Shown here in pieces: positions 21,413 through 31,823 of a DNA stretch of 64,000 bases. Position 1 is the stretch's first letter; every line of letters begins with the position of its first letter. This DNA comes from Aplectana chamaeleonis (taxonomy: Eukaryota > Nematoda > Chromadorea > Rhabditida > Cosmocercidae): NCBI GenBank assembly GCA_029168955.1, contig JAPDOI010001765.1:79859-143858 (forward strand), written 5' to 3'. The notes under the pieces were generated by a model. The model ran no database searches and was not told the DNA's origin. It was given only the letters and a program-made list of their open reading frames with translations. A program made the position numbers and the translations under genes.

Positions 21413-22075
21413 CATTTCGAGCAGGACCTCTCAGATAGAGACATCACACTTCCCGCGGTACCACTAGCCGACGTTCCGTAACCCCTCCCGCGGAAGGCCA
21501 ATAGATCGGTCGCGGGAAATCGGCAGCGCGTTTCGTTTACTGCCCGTACACGTTGAACAAGCACTCTGCGGCCCATCTGTAATCGCGTTATTTGATGACT
21601 GGCAGAAGACAATCCAAAAGCTGTCTGAGGCACACTTTAAAATCACCCTTTAGATAAAGATCTGTTGGAACAAAATTTCAAAAATCCCCTTCTGTGCTCT
21701 TCATCTTCAACTGCCTCTGACAAGTAAGTAGTAAGCTTACACACGGTTGCTTACTACACTCACTAGCGCTAGCAGCCTTTTCATCCGCAGATGCCATCAA
21801 CTGACAATTGCTCACCTGCTCAGAGCCAGCGTCGCATACAGCGCGGGTTTCGGAAAGAGTCTCAACATGGCGTTCTCTGCTCAGCAATTGCTCATTGGCT
21901 CCACTCTAGTATGTGGTGCAGTGATGATTCCAATGTGGGAGTCGATGAGTGAGTGTTCGATGACCCCCAGGAATAGCCGACTGCCCGCCGACACTCCGCG
22001 GGAAGACTGGGAAACCTTTCTCTCCGCGGGAAGTGGGGCGCTGTGCCACGCCCACAAAATTGGGGCCGCGCGAAG
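21413..22075. repeat. CCGCGGGAA motif cluster
   Basis: CCCGCGG-type words occur in both orientations at about 21453, 21488, 21511, 21995 and 22023, clustered toward the two ends of the stretch. CAATTGCTCA words recur near 21805 and 21885. The arrangement resembles subterminal repeats of a DNA transposon, but exact termini were not found. Confidence 0.4.
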
Positions 22076-22080
22076 TCGAC

Positions 22081-22796
22081 TACTCAGAAAAATCACAACA
22101 AGTTACTTGTAATATAAATGTGACTTGCTTGAATGTCTCAAGTAACTTACATTTATATTACATGTAACATACATTTATATTACATGTAACATACCTTTAT
22201 ATTACATGTAAGTTACACTTATGTTACATGTAACTTACATTTGAATTTTCACTATGGGTGGCCACCACGAGACGCAGACGACACGCGACACAGAGGGCGT
22301 GTTCCAGGCCACACACTCCGCCAAAAGAAAGCTGTGCAGGGCCTTCCCTGCTGGTATGGGGTCAAGTGCCTCAAACTTGGGTAATTGAACCAACAGCAAC
22401 GCCAGTTGTATGGCTGACCCCGCGAGTGCGTCGTACATCAGCCTTGGAAACATCTTCTTGGTCGATTTAAGTTACTTGCGACTTATAATGTGCCATTTAA
22501 GTTACATGTAACTTATCTGAGGCGCACTGCACGCAGTACCCTCTCAGAAACTGAAACTAATTTACTTGTAACATATCTAAGCTGATTTAAGTTACTTGCG
22601 ACTCATCTCAAGTCATTTAAGTTACATGTAGCATATCGGAGGCGCAGCGCACGCAGTATCCCACCGATATGTTACATGTAACTTAAATGACCTGAGATAA
22701 GTCGCAAGTAACTTACATCGGCTCTGATATGTTACAAGTAACTTGTTTTCGGCCTTTTATGTTACAAGTAACTTGTTTTCATTTTTCTGAGTAGCC
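22081..22796. mobile_element. GTTACATGTAAC palindrome-rich element
   Basis: The inverted ends read TACTCAGAAAAATCACAACA on the left, with the complement of TACTCAGAAAAATGAAAACA on the right. The interior is packed with GTTACATGTAAC, GTTACTTGTAA and GTTACTTGCGACTTA palindromic words. Around 22363-22391 it contains a module reading QVPQTWVIEP that also occurs in the CACGTG-rich element at 34049-34080. No transposase is recognised. Outer boundaries may lie a little beyond the stated ends. Confidence 0.75.
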
Positions 22797-24608
22797 CGAC
22801 TTGGCCGGCGAGAAGTGGGCTATTTTTATCTGAGCTCTTATACCGCAAACAATCGATGTCAGTCACAGACCCAACAGCGAAAAAATTCAGTCGACTAAGG
22901 GTTGCTGACTTTGCACCGAATGAAACTTTTTGGTTCTTTTTTCAATTTGGTTGTAATACTCTGCACAAAAAAAATCCGACATTCGACTTGAAAAATTCGA
23001 CAATTATATTTCATCGCGAACACTGCCTCCGGAGTACTTTCTCTTTCAGTGTTTGCCAGTTGCGGACGTCAATCACAAATTATGACTGCTGAGAACAATG
23101 TTCAAACAGGAAAGACTGTTCGCCCCTGTCCAACTTCTTAATCCGGATCCCTTTAACAATTTCCAGGACTTTGAAAACAACTATTGTCTTAGCGCATCCA
23201 GCTGCGAGCCGAGAAACACCTCGAAGTGATGCAAGTTAAGGAAATTTGCTACTGATCCGCTCACTTTCTGGAAAATTTCTTTGTTGAACAACAATCTTAC
23301 AGGCTAGAAAGGAAAAATTTTGGGTCGCAGAAAAAAAAGAAACTCATCAAAAGGCCAAAGATTTGAAAATGTCGAGCCCGTTGGCTACTCCTACACCAAA
23401 TATTGCAGAGCTCTACGGAACCCTTTCAGCTTCACCCTACTTCTAGAATCTATTGCAAGAAGAACTCGTAGGTTGATTCAATGTCATTCCAGAAATCGTA
23501 GAAATGGAAGACACCAACGAATACAAAAAGTCACTATGTTATCAAATTTATCTAATTAGGCAACAAAGATTTAGCGATCGATTTCTATTGGGAGCGACAT
23601 GACATTTCCATAGAAAAGCTGAAGGAAAAGTAGGCTGCATTATCATATTATCCGAACAACAAAATGGATGAGCCGCAAACAATAATGGTATGCACGCGAT
23701 GGACGACGCGTCACGAACACGCGGCATTCATATCCTGCCCGACGGACCAACAGCACTGTCATCAGTGCTGTTAAAGGGATGCGGAAGCAACAGAAGTGCT
23801 CTGCAGTAGCTATGAGGGACATCCCCATCATATCACGAAAAATTAAGCAATAGAAAAATAATAAATCAAAAAAATATCATCGTCTCACTTCTATCGATTA
23901 GTCGTGAGCTTGGTATAGCTTTGGCTACAATATATTTGGTGAAAATACGCAACCGCACCACAGCCTTTCTCAGTTGGGGTAGACTATGAGACTTGTGGAG
24001 GAGAGGATCCACCATATATGTACATAGGAGATTTTGATGAATTGTAGGCTGAACCCTGATTGGTTACTCTCCGAGTTTATGGAGTCGAGGGCCTCTGAAA
24101 TGGAGAGTTGTTAGCTCTATTTGTTCCTCTGCAATGTATAATGTACCTAGATGTTCATTTTCGTGGGGCATGAGCGGAGATGTTTAACGACCCACATCTG
24201 TTAGAAATGCGAAAAATTCAAGTTTTACCGATTTGTCGTCTAGCACGCAGCACCTCATCTGGTAGACCGCACGATGTATTCATAGTCTGCATTGGTTCCG
24301 GAATTAGATTCGTGTGTTGCAACTTTACTATAAGATTTTGCGGTTCTTCAATCTCGCAACTGCTGCTCTGCCCTGTGTAAAGCAAATCTTGCTTAGATGA
24401 GTCCGGGCGATGCGGTCGCTCACGGCAAAACATAACAAAGATAAAAAAACGTTGACAGGATAAGCCCGTTATGTCGAATTTCGACCGGCTCAGAATGGTG
24501 TAGAGGCTAAGTAAACGATTTGGCTGTATCCTGTGGAATTTCAGTGGAAATGATACTTTGATGTGAACATGTCGTGTTTTACAAGCAGTTCTGTGTGGAG
24601 GGCGATAT
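22797..24608. other. Largely unassigned; solo TTAA-element end at 23009-23028
   Basis: TTTCATCGCGAACACTGCCT at 23009-23028 matches the right end of family I miniature elements but lacks a flanking TTAA and a left partner. The rest shows only short unsupported open frames. Confidence 0.45.
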
Positions 24609-24762
24609 ATATGGTTTCCGTATTATATTTAGTCTGACGAATGGACCAGGCGGCTGGCCGTACGGTGTTGGCGGTAGGCCAACGGGGTTTCGATCGGCGA
24701 TCTAAGGTCGCAGCCCAGTCCATTCGCCAGCTTTAATTTGTTACGTGAGCTTCACATATCTG
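24609..24762 (+). repeat. tRNA-like repeat, copy 2
   Basis: Same unit and orientation as 17999-18165. It keeps the ATGGAC...GTCCAT closing pair and GGTTTCGATCG but has lost about 15 internal bases. Confidence 0.5.
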
Positions 24763-25163
24763 CTTTGGAAAGAGCAAAGCTGTGTGTAGGGCGAATTAAG
24801 CTTGTTTTGGCACAGCGGGGCGAGCAATGCTAAACGGGCGGGTTGCATGTTCCGCTTATATGGGGCACCCCAAGCTGGGTTTTACACAGATACCTTAAAA
24901 TGCGTCTTACAAAAGAGAGATAGAGTTTCTGTCAGAGGATCCACGGAAAATAGGTCGCGTATGAGCCGAGCATGCACCCAACAAACTCTTTTTAGGAAGA
25001 GCTTTCTACTCGTCCGTGCTTTGCCCTCATCCAGGTCTGCTGAGACCAGTGGTGTTCTTCTGGATCGTGTGTGAACTTCACGTTTCCGAAAAAAAAAACG
25101 CCTGCTGTCTTGGGGCTTTGGAGCCGGATGTTGGACAAGCTCCCCGCAACGTGAAGCAACTCG
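24763..25163. other. No recognisable feature
   Basis: Nothing supported. Confidence 0.35.
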
Positions 25164-25167
25164 TTAA

Positions 25168-25708
25168 AGGCAGTGGTCGCGCTCAAATATGCTCGTCTTC
25201 TTTCCCTCTCTGAACCCTTATCTGGGTATAGAGTAGTAGAACCTATAAGAAAAAAGCGCGAAAAAAACGCTGTTCTAGGCCAAATTTGAAGCCTGAACTT
25301 TCTTGTCTTTTGATGGTGGACGAGTCGATCCCACATCATCGGCATCGATGATCTCTAGTATCAAAAACATCAGCTGCCTCGAAACTGAATTTCAATCAAT
25401 AAACCTTCGGATTTATGTGCACATCTGGTCAAAAACATTGATTGAAGTGCTTGCTTTCATTGTTCAACTGTTTTATTAGGTAAACTTACATTTATTTCTT
25501 CCTCTGAGTGTCGATGATTTTCGACTGCTCGGCATAAGACAGACTATTATCTTTCTGTGCACGTGTGCACGAACTAAAGTTTAGGGTCTTAATAACTCTA
25601 ATTCTAGCCCGTTTTTCACCGCGCTACCTTCATAGTTTTTGAGCTGTTTTTGATCTGAGCTGATTTTTGTAGCTTTTTCGATAACGTCTTTCATCGTGAC
25701 CACTGCCT
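25168..25708. mobile_element. TTAA miniature element, family II, copy g
   Basis: The ends are AGGCAGTGGTCGCGCTCAAA and CATCGTGACCACTGCCT. TTAA lies at 25164-25167 and 25709-25712. A second copy at 42685-43229 is alike in length (541 against 545 bp) and sequence. The right TTAA is shared with the next element. Confidence 0.9.
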
Positions 25709-25712
25709 TTAA

Positions 25713-26185
25713 AGGCACAGTCAAAGCTCAGAGGTAATTTTTGATATTATACTCCGCCCGCTGTGTAGAGCAACCCTGCCAAGCGCAAAATCTCAATTCG
25801 CTTAATTAAGCAAGAAAAAGCGAGGAAAAAGTTGACCACGCCCCCATGAAAGAAAAATTAGTGACGCCCACTGGCAAGCTTCCGACCCAAATAGGGAAGA
25901 GAAGCGTGATTGATTTCATTCAAAATCTATGTTATTCCATTAGTTTCCGGCCTGGCTTTGTATTGTGACCTGCTTCAAAACGATGGCTGCGAATAGCGAG
26001 GAAAAATAGGCTCGGGACAACTCGTCCGCAAACTTCTCGCCGTTCAAATTTGCAATCTTTGAGGGGCCATAACTCCGTTCGTAATGAGTTCTTAGCGACT
26101 CTGGAGACACCATTGTGATCAGCGTAGAATTTTCTTCAAGACAAGCAGGAAAACAAAATATCGATTTTGAGGTTGGACTGTGCCT
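25713..26185. mobile_element. TTAA miniature element, family IV, copy l
   Basis: The left end AGGCACAGTCAAAGCTCAG directly abuts the TTAA that ends the previous element. The right end GGTTGGACTGTGCCT is followed by ATAG, a decayed TTAA. It is related to 14945-15360. Length 473 bp. Confidence 0.82.
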
Positions 26186-26334
26186 ATAGAGAAGAGCCCA
26201 GGGAATGCGTCGAGAAACACCGGAATTTCTAGATGTTGGTGTTAAACAAAGAGTGACTTCAGAAAAAACATAACTCATCGACCGGATGCAGTAGCGGCTT
26301 TTTGTCATTTATTTATAGGATAACTATCAAATTA

Positions 26335-27162
26335 TTAGATTGATGCAAAAGTTTCCGGACTTTTCACGACTTTGAATAAAAAACATTTATTTCTGAAACA
26401 AACAAGGCTCACCCAACAAAATAACTTTCATCACATTCACGGATCCTTCGCCACTGATTGGGCAGATCATGAATTCTCGACGCGTCGAACTCTGGCTGTT
26501 TCGAGGCGGAGTATTCTTTCAAGGCCATTTTGACTTTGTCATCATAAGTGATCTGTTTTCCATTCACGCGGAACAGCTGGTACTCGGAAGGGGCACGATG
26601 TGGGCTATATGGAGGGTGAGGAAGAACTTCTCAGCACAGGTCCAGCAGTTTCTGTCGGGTTATCCGAGATACTTTTGGCCGAGCATTGTCGCGAAGAAGG
26701 CGAACAGTGGACCTGTGGCTGTACTCATGAAACTACGGGAGCCCCCCGGGAAGGTTTTGAGAACCAGCCGATGTAAGCAACGAGCGGACTTTGGACCCTC
26801 CCGGGATGCTCTCGTTGTTACATGAATACGGCCATTGGACCGGGGCTCGGAAATTCTTCCTCGCCCCCTATATAGCCCAGATCTTGCCCCTTCCGAGTAC
26901 CATCTGCTCCGCCCGATGCAGCACTTCCTCGATGGAAAACAGTTCAGACGCGATGACGAAGTCAAAATGGCCTTAGAAGAATACTCCGACTCGAAACAGC
27001 CATAGTTCTGCGCGTTGGGAATTCATGATCTGCCCAAACGGTGGCGAAGGATCCTTGAATGTGATGAAAATTATTTTGTTGGGTGAGCCTAGTTTGTTTT
27101 TGAAATAAATGAAATTTTTATTCAAAGTCGTGAAAAGTCCGCAAACTTTTGCATCAACCTAA
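26335..27162. mobile_element. Palindromic mariner derivative with two transposase C-termini
   Basis: Both ends are mariner-type repeats (TTAGATTGATGCAAAAGT; ACTTTTGCATCAACCTAA). Translating outward from the centre gives the transposase C-terminus on both strands. The minus strand (about 26700 to 26410) reads RDNARPKVSRITRQKLLDLC, a stop, EVLPHPPYSPHRAPSEY, and on to LPNQWRRIRECDESYFVG. The plus strand (about 26860 to 27090) reads YSPDLAPSEYHLL, GKQFRRDDEVKMALEEYSD, a stop, then LPKRWRRILECDENYFVG. In both arms the third catalytic residue is Glu (APSE) where mariner normally has Asp, and the Asp-to-Glu spacing is 34 residues. The N-terminal half is absent, so the element is non-autonomous. It probably arose as an inverted-duplication deletion derivative. 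Confidence 0.85.
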
Positions 27163-27182
27163 CAATTGTTGTCACTAGCAAT

Positions 27183-27212
27183 ACAGTGCGTTTCAAAACT
27201 ATAAAGACACCC
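27183..27212 (+). mobile_element. Tc1-type terminal repeat (left-facing end)
   Basis: TA followed by CAGTGCGTTTCAAAACTATA is a Tc1-type end. A similar inverted end lies at 31285-31314. If they pair, the host element has absorbed several insertions, but that pairing is only an inference. Confidence 0.4.
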
Positions 27213-27608
27213 TATTTTCTCGAAATTCTCAAACTCACAATTCGTATGGAGAAGAAACTAATGCAGTATACTGAGCACCCTCAGTATACGTACTCTGCCA
27301 TAATCATGACTTTACTTGTATTTTCTATTATATATTTTTTTGAGGCCTTCACTGAAGCATGTATTATTCCTATTCACTACAGTTCAACTTGAATTAATGC
27401 TCTCTACCAAAGATCACGATCAAGACGACGTGTTGCAAGAACCTAGACACTCCATTAGAGAAACCGCTGCATATTTGAGGTATTTCATCAATAGCATCGG
27501 CAAACTTGTGTATTCTCAGGCTGTTCGTAGAACCAAGAGAACTAGAGAAATACCGAGAATGTTGAAATCATGACGAAATTGGCGGATATGTTGGCAGTAT
27601 AGTGGTAC
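27213..27608. other. No recognisable feature
   Basis: Two overlapping open frames of 68-85 codons lack recognisable motifs. Confidence 0.3.
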
Positions 27609-28068
27609 AATTTCGAAAAAAATGTAGAACGAACGGAAATTGAAAACTTTTCCTTCGAAAAAATCCCGAACGAACGAAAAATGAAAAAAAAATCGTTTTT
27701 TTTTAATTTTTCGTTCGTTCGAAAATTCGTCAAACGAAATTTTTTCAGATTCCGTTCGTTTGGATTTTCGTCGAACGAAATTTGTCGAAATATCGTTCGT
27801 TCGAAATTTTTTCGAACGAATTTTTTTCAAACGTCGTTCGTTCGAAATTCGATTTTTCGGACTTTTTTCGAAATTCGTTCGTTCGGAATTCTTCGGAACA
27901 AATTTCGAAAAAAGTTCGAAGTTTCCGACAAATTTCGAAAAAAGTTCGAAACTTTCAACGAGTTTCGAAAAAAATACGAAATTTCGAAAACAATCGAAAT
28001 TTCGCTTAGTTTCGAACTTCGTTCGTTCGACCCCCGAAATTTCGAAATTTTCGTTCGTGTACAACTAT
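27609..28068. repeat. TTCGTTCGAAATTT tandem palindromic array, copy 2
   Basis: Same word set as 8749-8985 but longer and inverted, ending at the shared anchor CGTTCGTGTACAACTATAG. Units vary between about 30 and 40 bp. Its open frames of up to 182 codons are compositional. Confidence 0.85.
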
Positions 28069-28626
28069 AGTTGGCAGCTGTCGAGTAGCACTGCCACCTT
28101 CGCGCAGGTCCGAGCCAATCTCCAGCCTGATTTTTCCAGGGCGATTGTCTGAAGGTGAATCAAACCAATCGGAAACATTTTCAGAGATGCTAGAAGAAGG
28201 TCTACACTGCCGGAACGACATGGCAATGCGGCTCAGTTTTACACCACTAAGAGGGATCTTGGCAGTCAAATTTGTGAAGACGTCATCCTTGAATTTGTCC
28301 TCATCCTGTCCATTACCAGCCCCATGGGTTCTACTCTGACTGAATTAGTGATAATGTAGACGACTCCATTGACTTTCCCCGCTTCCAACGTCATTTGAAG
28401 AAGATGCTGTTCTTGTCCCTTGGCATCGAATTTTTGTTACTTGCTCAATGACGCTTGGTAGGCCCGATTGGTTCTAGGATATGGTCTTCAAAACCTCTAC
28501 GTTAAGCTGATTGGTTGCATACAATATTCGAATATTTGAAAAGAATATGCCGACTCAACTTCGCGGTGACATCAAATCGGGAGTGAATGATATTCTTGTT
28601 GCCTATGAGAGCCTCTCTCGTTTCGC
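28069..28626. other. No recognisable feature
   Basis: Nothing supported. Confidence 0.35.
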
Positions 28627-28629
28627 TTA

Positions 28630-29644
28630 GGGGGGAACCTTACTTGGAGCGATGTTATCGCAGTCAGAAGGGTGATGTAGCACTGGTCGCCGCGCGCGAC
28701 AAAGGAATCGAGAAGTCGCGGTTAGGTCAGCCGTCGCACGCGGCGTTTGCGTGGCAGCTGCTCCGCGCGACGACATCGCGCTCACATCGCGTCTAAACCA
28801 TAGTTTTTTGCGCGATGCCTGCTGTTTAGCGCTCGTTCGCGATTCCATCACATCGCAGCGCCCTGCACTGCGATGTGGGGACATCGCGGGAGCTTTTTCT
28901 TGACATTTCGTGGTTTCCTCCTCTTGTTTCAATCTTTCCCTCTTCTTTCTTTTATTCCCTTTTCGTTCTGTGTCTCCTTGAGCTCGGTTAAACCATTCAC
29001 GACCGCACGCGTCGCCTACCACTTCGAACCGCACGCTCTTAAAAATCGAAATCTCTGTCAGAAGGTCGAATTTCGAAGCTTTCTGGTGTGCAATGTATTA
29101 CCCTTTCCTAAACTCGACTGCGGAAGTCGTGGTCCGTCGGCAGCTCCGCTATAGCACTACGCTCAAATTTTTTGCGAAAATAGCTGAGGCTCAATCGGAA
29201 AAACTGTTGCGAAAACATTTTTCGAGCACATTATTAAGTATTTTTCCTTTCACTGCCGTTTCTCAGCTCACTCAGGGGGAAACTTCAATTCAAATCACGT
29301 TCTGTTTATCTGGAAACGTGCCACGACCATGACTAAACCTACCATGACTCTGAAACATCGTGTTTTTTCAATTTAAACGTTTTTATTTACATATTATTCA
29401 ACAGAAGACTTAAACGTCTAATTCATTTTTCCCTTTTATGCGCAGAAACTTTGCGAAACCGAAACGACAGCGAAAATAAGCTTGAAAACTTTCAAAACCC
29501 TGACCTTTCATATTTGTGCATGTTTGTATGAGGACCCGAAATGGTTTCTCTTTAGCGCGATGCGATGTGTTGGCGCGATGTACATCGCAGAGCAAATCAC
29601 ATCGCGCACGATTTTCGTGGCGCGATGTAAGTAAGGTTCCCCCC
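28630..29644. mobile_element. TTA element with CGCGATGT subterminal repeats
   Basis: Ends GGGGGGAACCTTACTT and AAGTAAGGTTCCCCCC are perfect over 16 bp, and TTA flanks both sides (28627-28629, 29645-29647). Both subterminal regions are full of ACATCGCG/CGCGATGT words. PIF/Harbinger-like by its TTA duplication and G-rich ends. Length 1015 bp, with no recognisable transposase. An open frame at 28873-29154 is hydrophobic and unsupported. Confidence 0.85.
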
Positions 29645-29749
29645 TTATTTGCAAAGTCATATTATCTAGTTTCTCTCCTAGCTGTCACATAACCTGGACA
29701 CGAGTTCCATAGAACTTATCTGATTCAGAGAGATTGATCCAGGTTAGAA

Positions 29750-29992
29750 GCATCAACTCAGACAAATAGTCGCCCGGAGCGGGATCGGAGAGCGACTCGA
29801 ACGACGCTGTCTCTCCGCTTGGAGCGATCTGCTCGATCGACAGAAGCCGCTCTCCGGGCGACAGCAGTCCCGTTCGGATCGATCTTCGGTCCCAACTGGC
29901 ACTGCGGTCCCTGTCCGGGCGATTCTCGAAATTTTCTTAACTTCTATTTTTCTTTCATTTCCACCTCTTCTGGAGAGGATTAGGCCTCTTAA
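29750..29992. repeat. CTCCGGGCGACAG motif cluster (left part)
   Basis: CGCCCGGAGCGGGATCGGAG, TCTCCGCTTGGAGCGATC and CTCTCCGGGCGACAG form repeated palindromic words. Related words (GTCGCCCTGAGAGCGACCGG, GGAGCGGGTCCCGCTCC) lie at 30760-30930. The two parts may be one element split by the insertion at 29993-30453. Confidence 0.4.
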
Positions 29993-30453
29993 AGGCAGCA
30001 TACACGCTCGTAAACGTGGTTGGGATAACAATGTGAATCAAACCGTATGGCTTACAACATAATGCCTACGCATTTTGAAGTGTCAAAAATGACCCACAAT
30101 GCCGCTACATAAGTTAGAAGTTGGCCCCGCCCTGTACTTTCACGCCCCCTGCATTTGCGCTTTTGCTCCAAAGCAGGTTTGCTCGGTCATCTTCGCCGTC
30201 AGTGACGTGTGTGGTTCACTTATTAGGCAACCTGCCGACAGTACCGACGGTGAATATGACCCAGCAACCTTGCGTTGCAGGAAAAGGGCAAAAACAGGGG
30301 GCGTGAAAATACAGGGCGGGGCAAACTTCTAACTCATGTAGCGGCATTGTGGGTCGTTTTTGACACTTCAAAATGCGTAGGCGTTGTAATCTGGGCCATA
30401 CCATTCTATTTCCTTAGTTATCTCAATCAAGTTTACGAGCGTGTATGCTGCCT
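29993..30453. mobile_element. TTAA miniature element, family III, copy i (fold-back)
   Basis: The ends AGGCAGCATACACGCTCG and CGAGCGTGTATGCTGCCT lie between TTAA copies at 29989-29992 and 30454-30457. Almost the whole 461 bp is one palindrome. For example, ACGCATTTTGAAGTGTCAAA near 30068 returns inverted near 30358-30377. Such elements can form a long hairpin. Confidence 0.9.
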
Positions 30454-30701
30454 TTAAGAGGATAAGGTACTTGTTACAGCCTGTGAGCCAGGAGGTTAAT
30501 TCTGCCACAGGCCGCAACAAGGATACCATCTCAGCATGGTCCGCAATGAGGAAACTATCCCCACCGCGGGCCATGGGGAACCCCTCGGCCGCCAAAAATT
30601 GTCTTCCTTAGAGTGACCCGAGGTCACCTCTCAAGAGTGGCCTCGAAAGGCCAATTACCCGTTTACACAAGACGAGCCGCCTTTTATGACCGTTTAAGTG
30701 G

Positions 30702-30750
30702 TTGTTCTTTGAGTGATAACGTGGCCCGCACGTTATCACTCAAAGAACAA
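30702..30750. repeat. Perfect 22-bp inverted repeat, 5-nt loop
   Basis: The arm 30702-30723 (TTGTTCTTTGAGTGATAACG...) is exactly complementary to 30729-30750, and the loop is GCCCG. It lies between the family III element and the GC-rich cluster. Its perfection, against the decayed surroundings, is notable. Confidence 0.85.
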
Positions 30751-30759
30751 TATATCCCG

Positions 30760-30930
30760 CGTCTCTCCATCTCTGGCGATGGCACAGTTGTCGCCCTGAG
30801 AGCGACCGGAGAGCGGACGACGCTGATATTCCTACCGGACATGGACCGCGGTGCCAATTCGCCCCTCGGCCGCTGTCCGGGACGTCATTATTGAGAGGAG
30901 CGGGTCCCGCTCCGAGAGATGGTTTGTCGG
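30760..30930. repeat. CTCCGGGCGACAG motif cluster (right part)
   Basis: See 29750-29992. The palindrome GGAGCGGGTCCCGCTCC at about 30897-30914 is the clearest unit. Confidence 0.4.
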
Positions 30931-31284
30931 AGAAAGAACCTTTGATGACCTTACAAGGCAAATCTTGATTTATGAACGAGAGGATGGCCAAGGCTGACAT
31001 GGAAGTTCTGTAATTTCATGTGAAACCCTAATTTTGGAGCTGATTTTTGCCGTGGAGGTCCCACTACACTTTGATTTGCAGCGAAGGATAACTGACTCGC
31101 AGTATTGCCTTTATAGTTTTGAAACAGTGTAAAAAGAGAAAAATTTCGTAAAAATCGCAAAAAATAAATCCTGCAGAGGAACCCGTTGTGGACTAGTGTA
31201 TAAAGAAGAAAACAAGTCGCCAAATGAAGAAATGGTGGCAGCAGCCTTATATCCGTTTAGTTATCCTGAGAAAGTAGGATGCCT
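30931..31284. other. No recognisable feature
   Basis: Contains a second Tc1-end-like word (TATAGTTTTGAAACAGTG near 31110). Otherwise nothing is supported. Confidence 0.3.
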
Positions 31285-31314
31285 TTATAGGTATAAAACG
31301 CACTGTAGAAGGCA
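31285..31314 (-). mobile_element. Tc1-type terminal repeat (right-facing end)
   Basis: CCTATAAA-type sequence ending in AAAACGCACTG and then TA is the inverted counterpart of the end at 27183. Confidence 0.4.
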
Positions 31315-31333
31315 GCATGTTTGGTACTGTTGA

Positions 31334-31819
31334 AGGCAGTGTTCACGATAAAATTCCCTTCTCTGTTTTTTCACCTATCTTGCAAACGGTCCCATTATGA
31401 TTCCAATGATGTCTCTGGAATCGTACAAGACCTTCTGGGAGCGGAGTTATGGTCCCTCAAAAATGGAGCTAAGGAAGCATGGTGGACGAGTTGTACGAGG
31501 CTTGTAACTTCCGTTTTTGCAGCCAAAGTATGCGAGCTGGCCTGAGTAAAGAGAGAAGTTGATAATGAAGAGAAGAACGGGGTTTTTGATAAGAAACCAT
31601 CGTTCATCTCACGATCTCGAGTGTTCCATTGTTCACGTCGAGGGGCGGAAAGGGGCCGGACATGCCCATAGCAGCGGAGCTTGCCCACTTTTCTAAGCCG
31701 TTTTGCGGCTCCTGGGTAGCTTTTCGTCCCGTTTCTTCGACGCTGTTCTGCTTCTGAGAGCCACGAGAAGCGTTTGTCAATGAAAATTCCAGGATGAAGT
31801 TTATAAAAGAACAGTGCCT
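31334..31819. mobile_element. TTAA miniature element, family I, copy e
   Basis: The element is 486 bp, exactly the length of copy a and in the opposite orientation. Its left end is AGGCAGTGTTCACGATAAA after TTGA, a decayed TTAA. Its right end is AGAACAGTGCCT before TTAA at 31820-31823. On the minus strand the frame matching copy a (KLHPGIFIDKRFSWLSEAEQ) stays open for over 100 codons with many amino acid differences. The right TTAA is shared with the next element. Confidence 0.9.
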
Positions 31820-31823
31820 TTAA

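Noticed and set aside
27516..28152. 182- and 130-codon frames at 27.5-28.1 kb
   Set aside because: Translations of the second TTCGTTCGAA array.
28873..29154. Hydrophobic 93-codon frame as a membrane protein gene
   Set aside because: It lies inside a TTA-flanked non-autonomous element, has T-rich composition, and there is no supporting evidence.
30702..30750. Rho-independent terminator
   Set aside because: The context is animal DNA, there is no U-tract after the stem, and no upstream gene.
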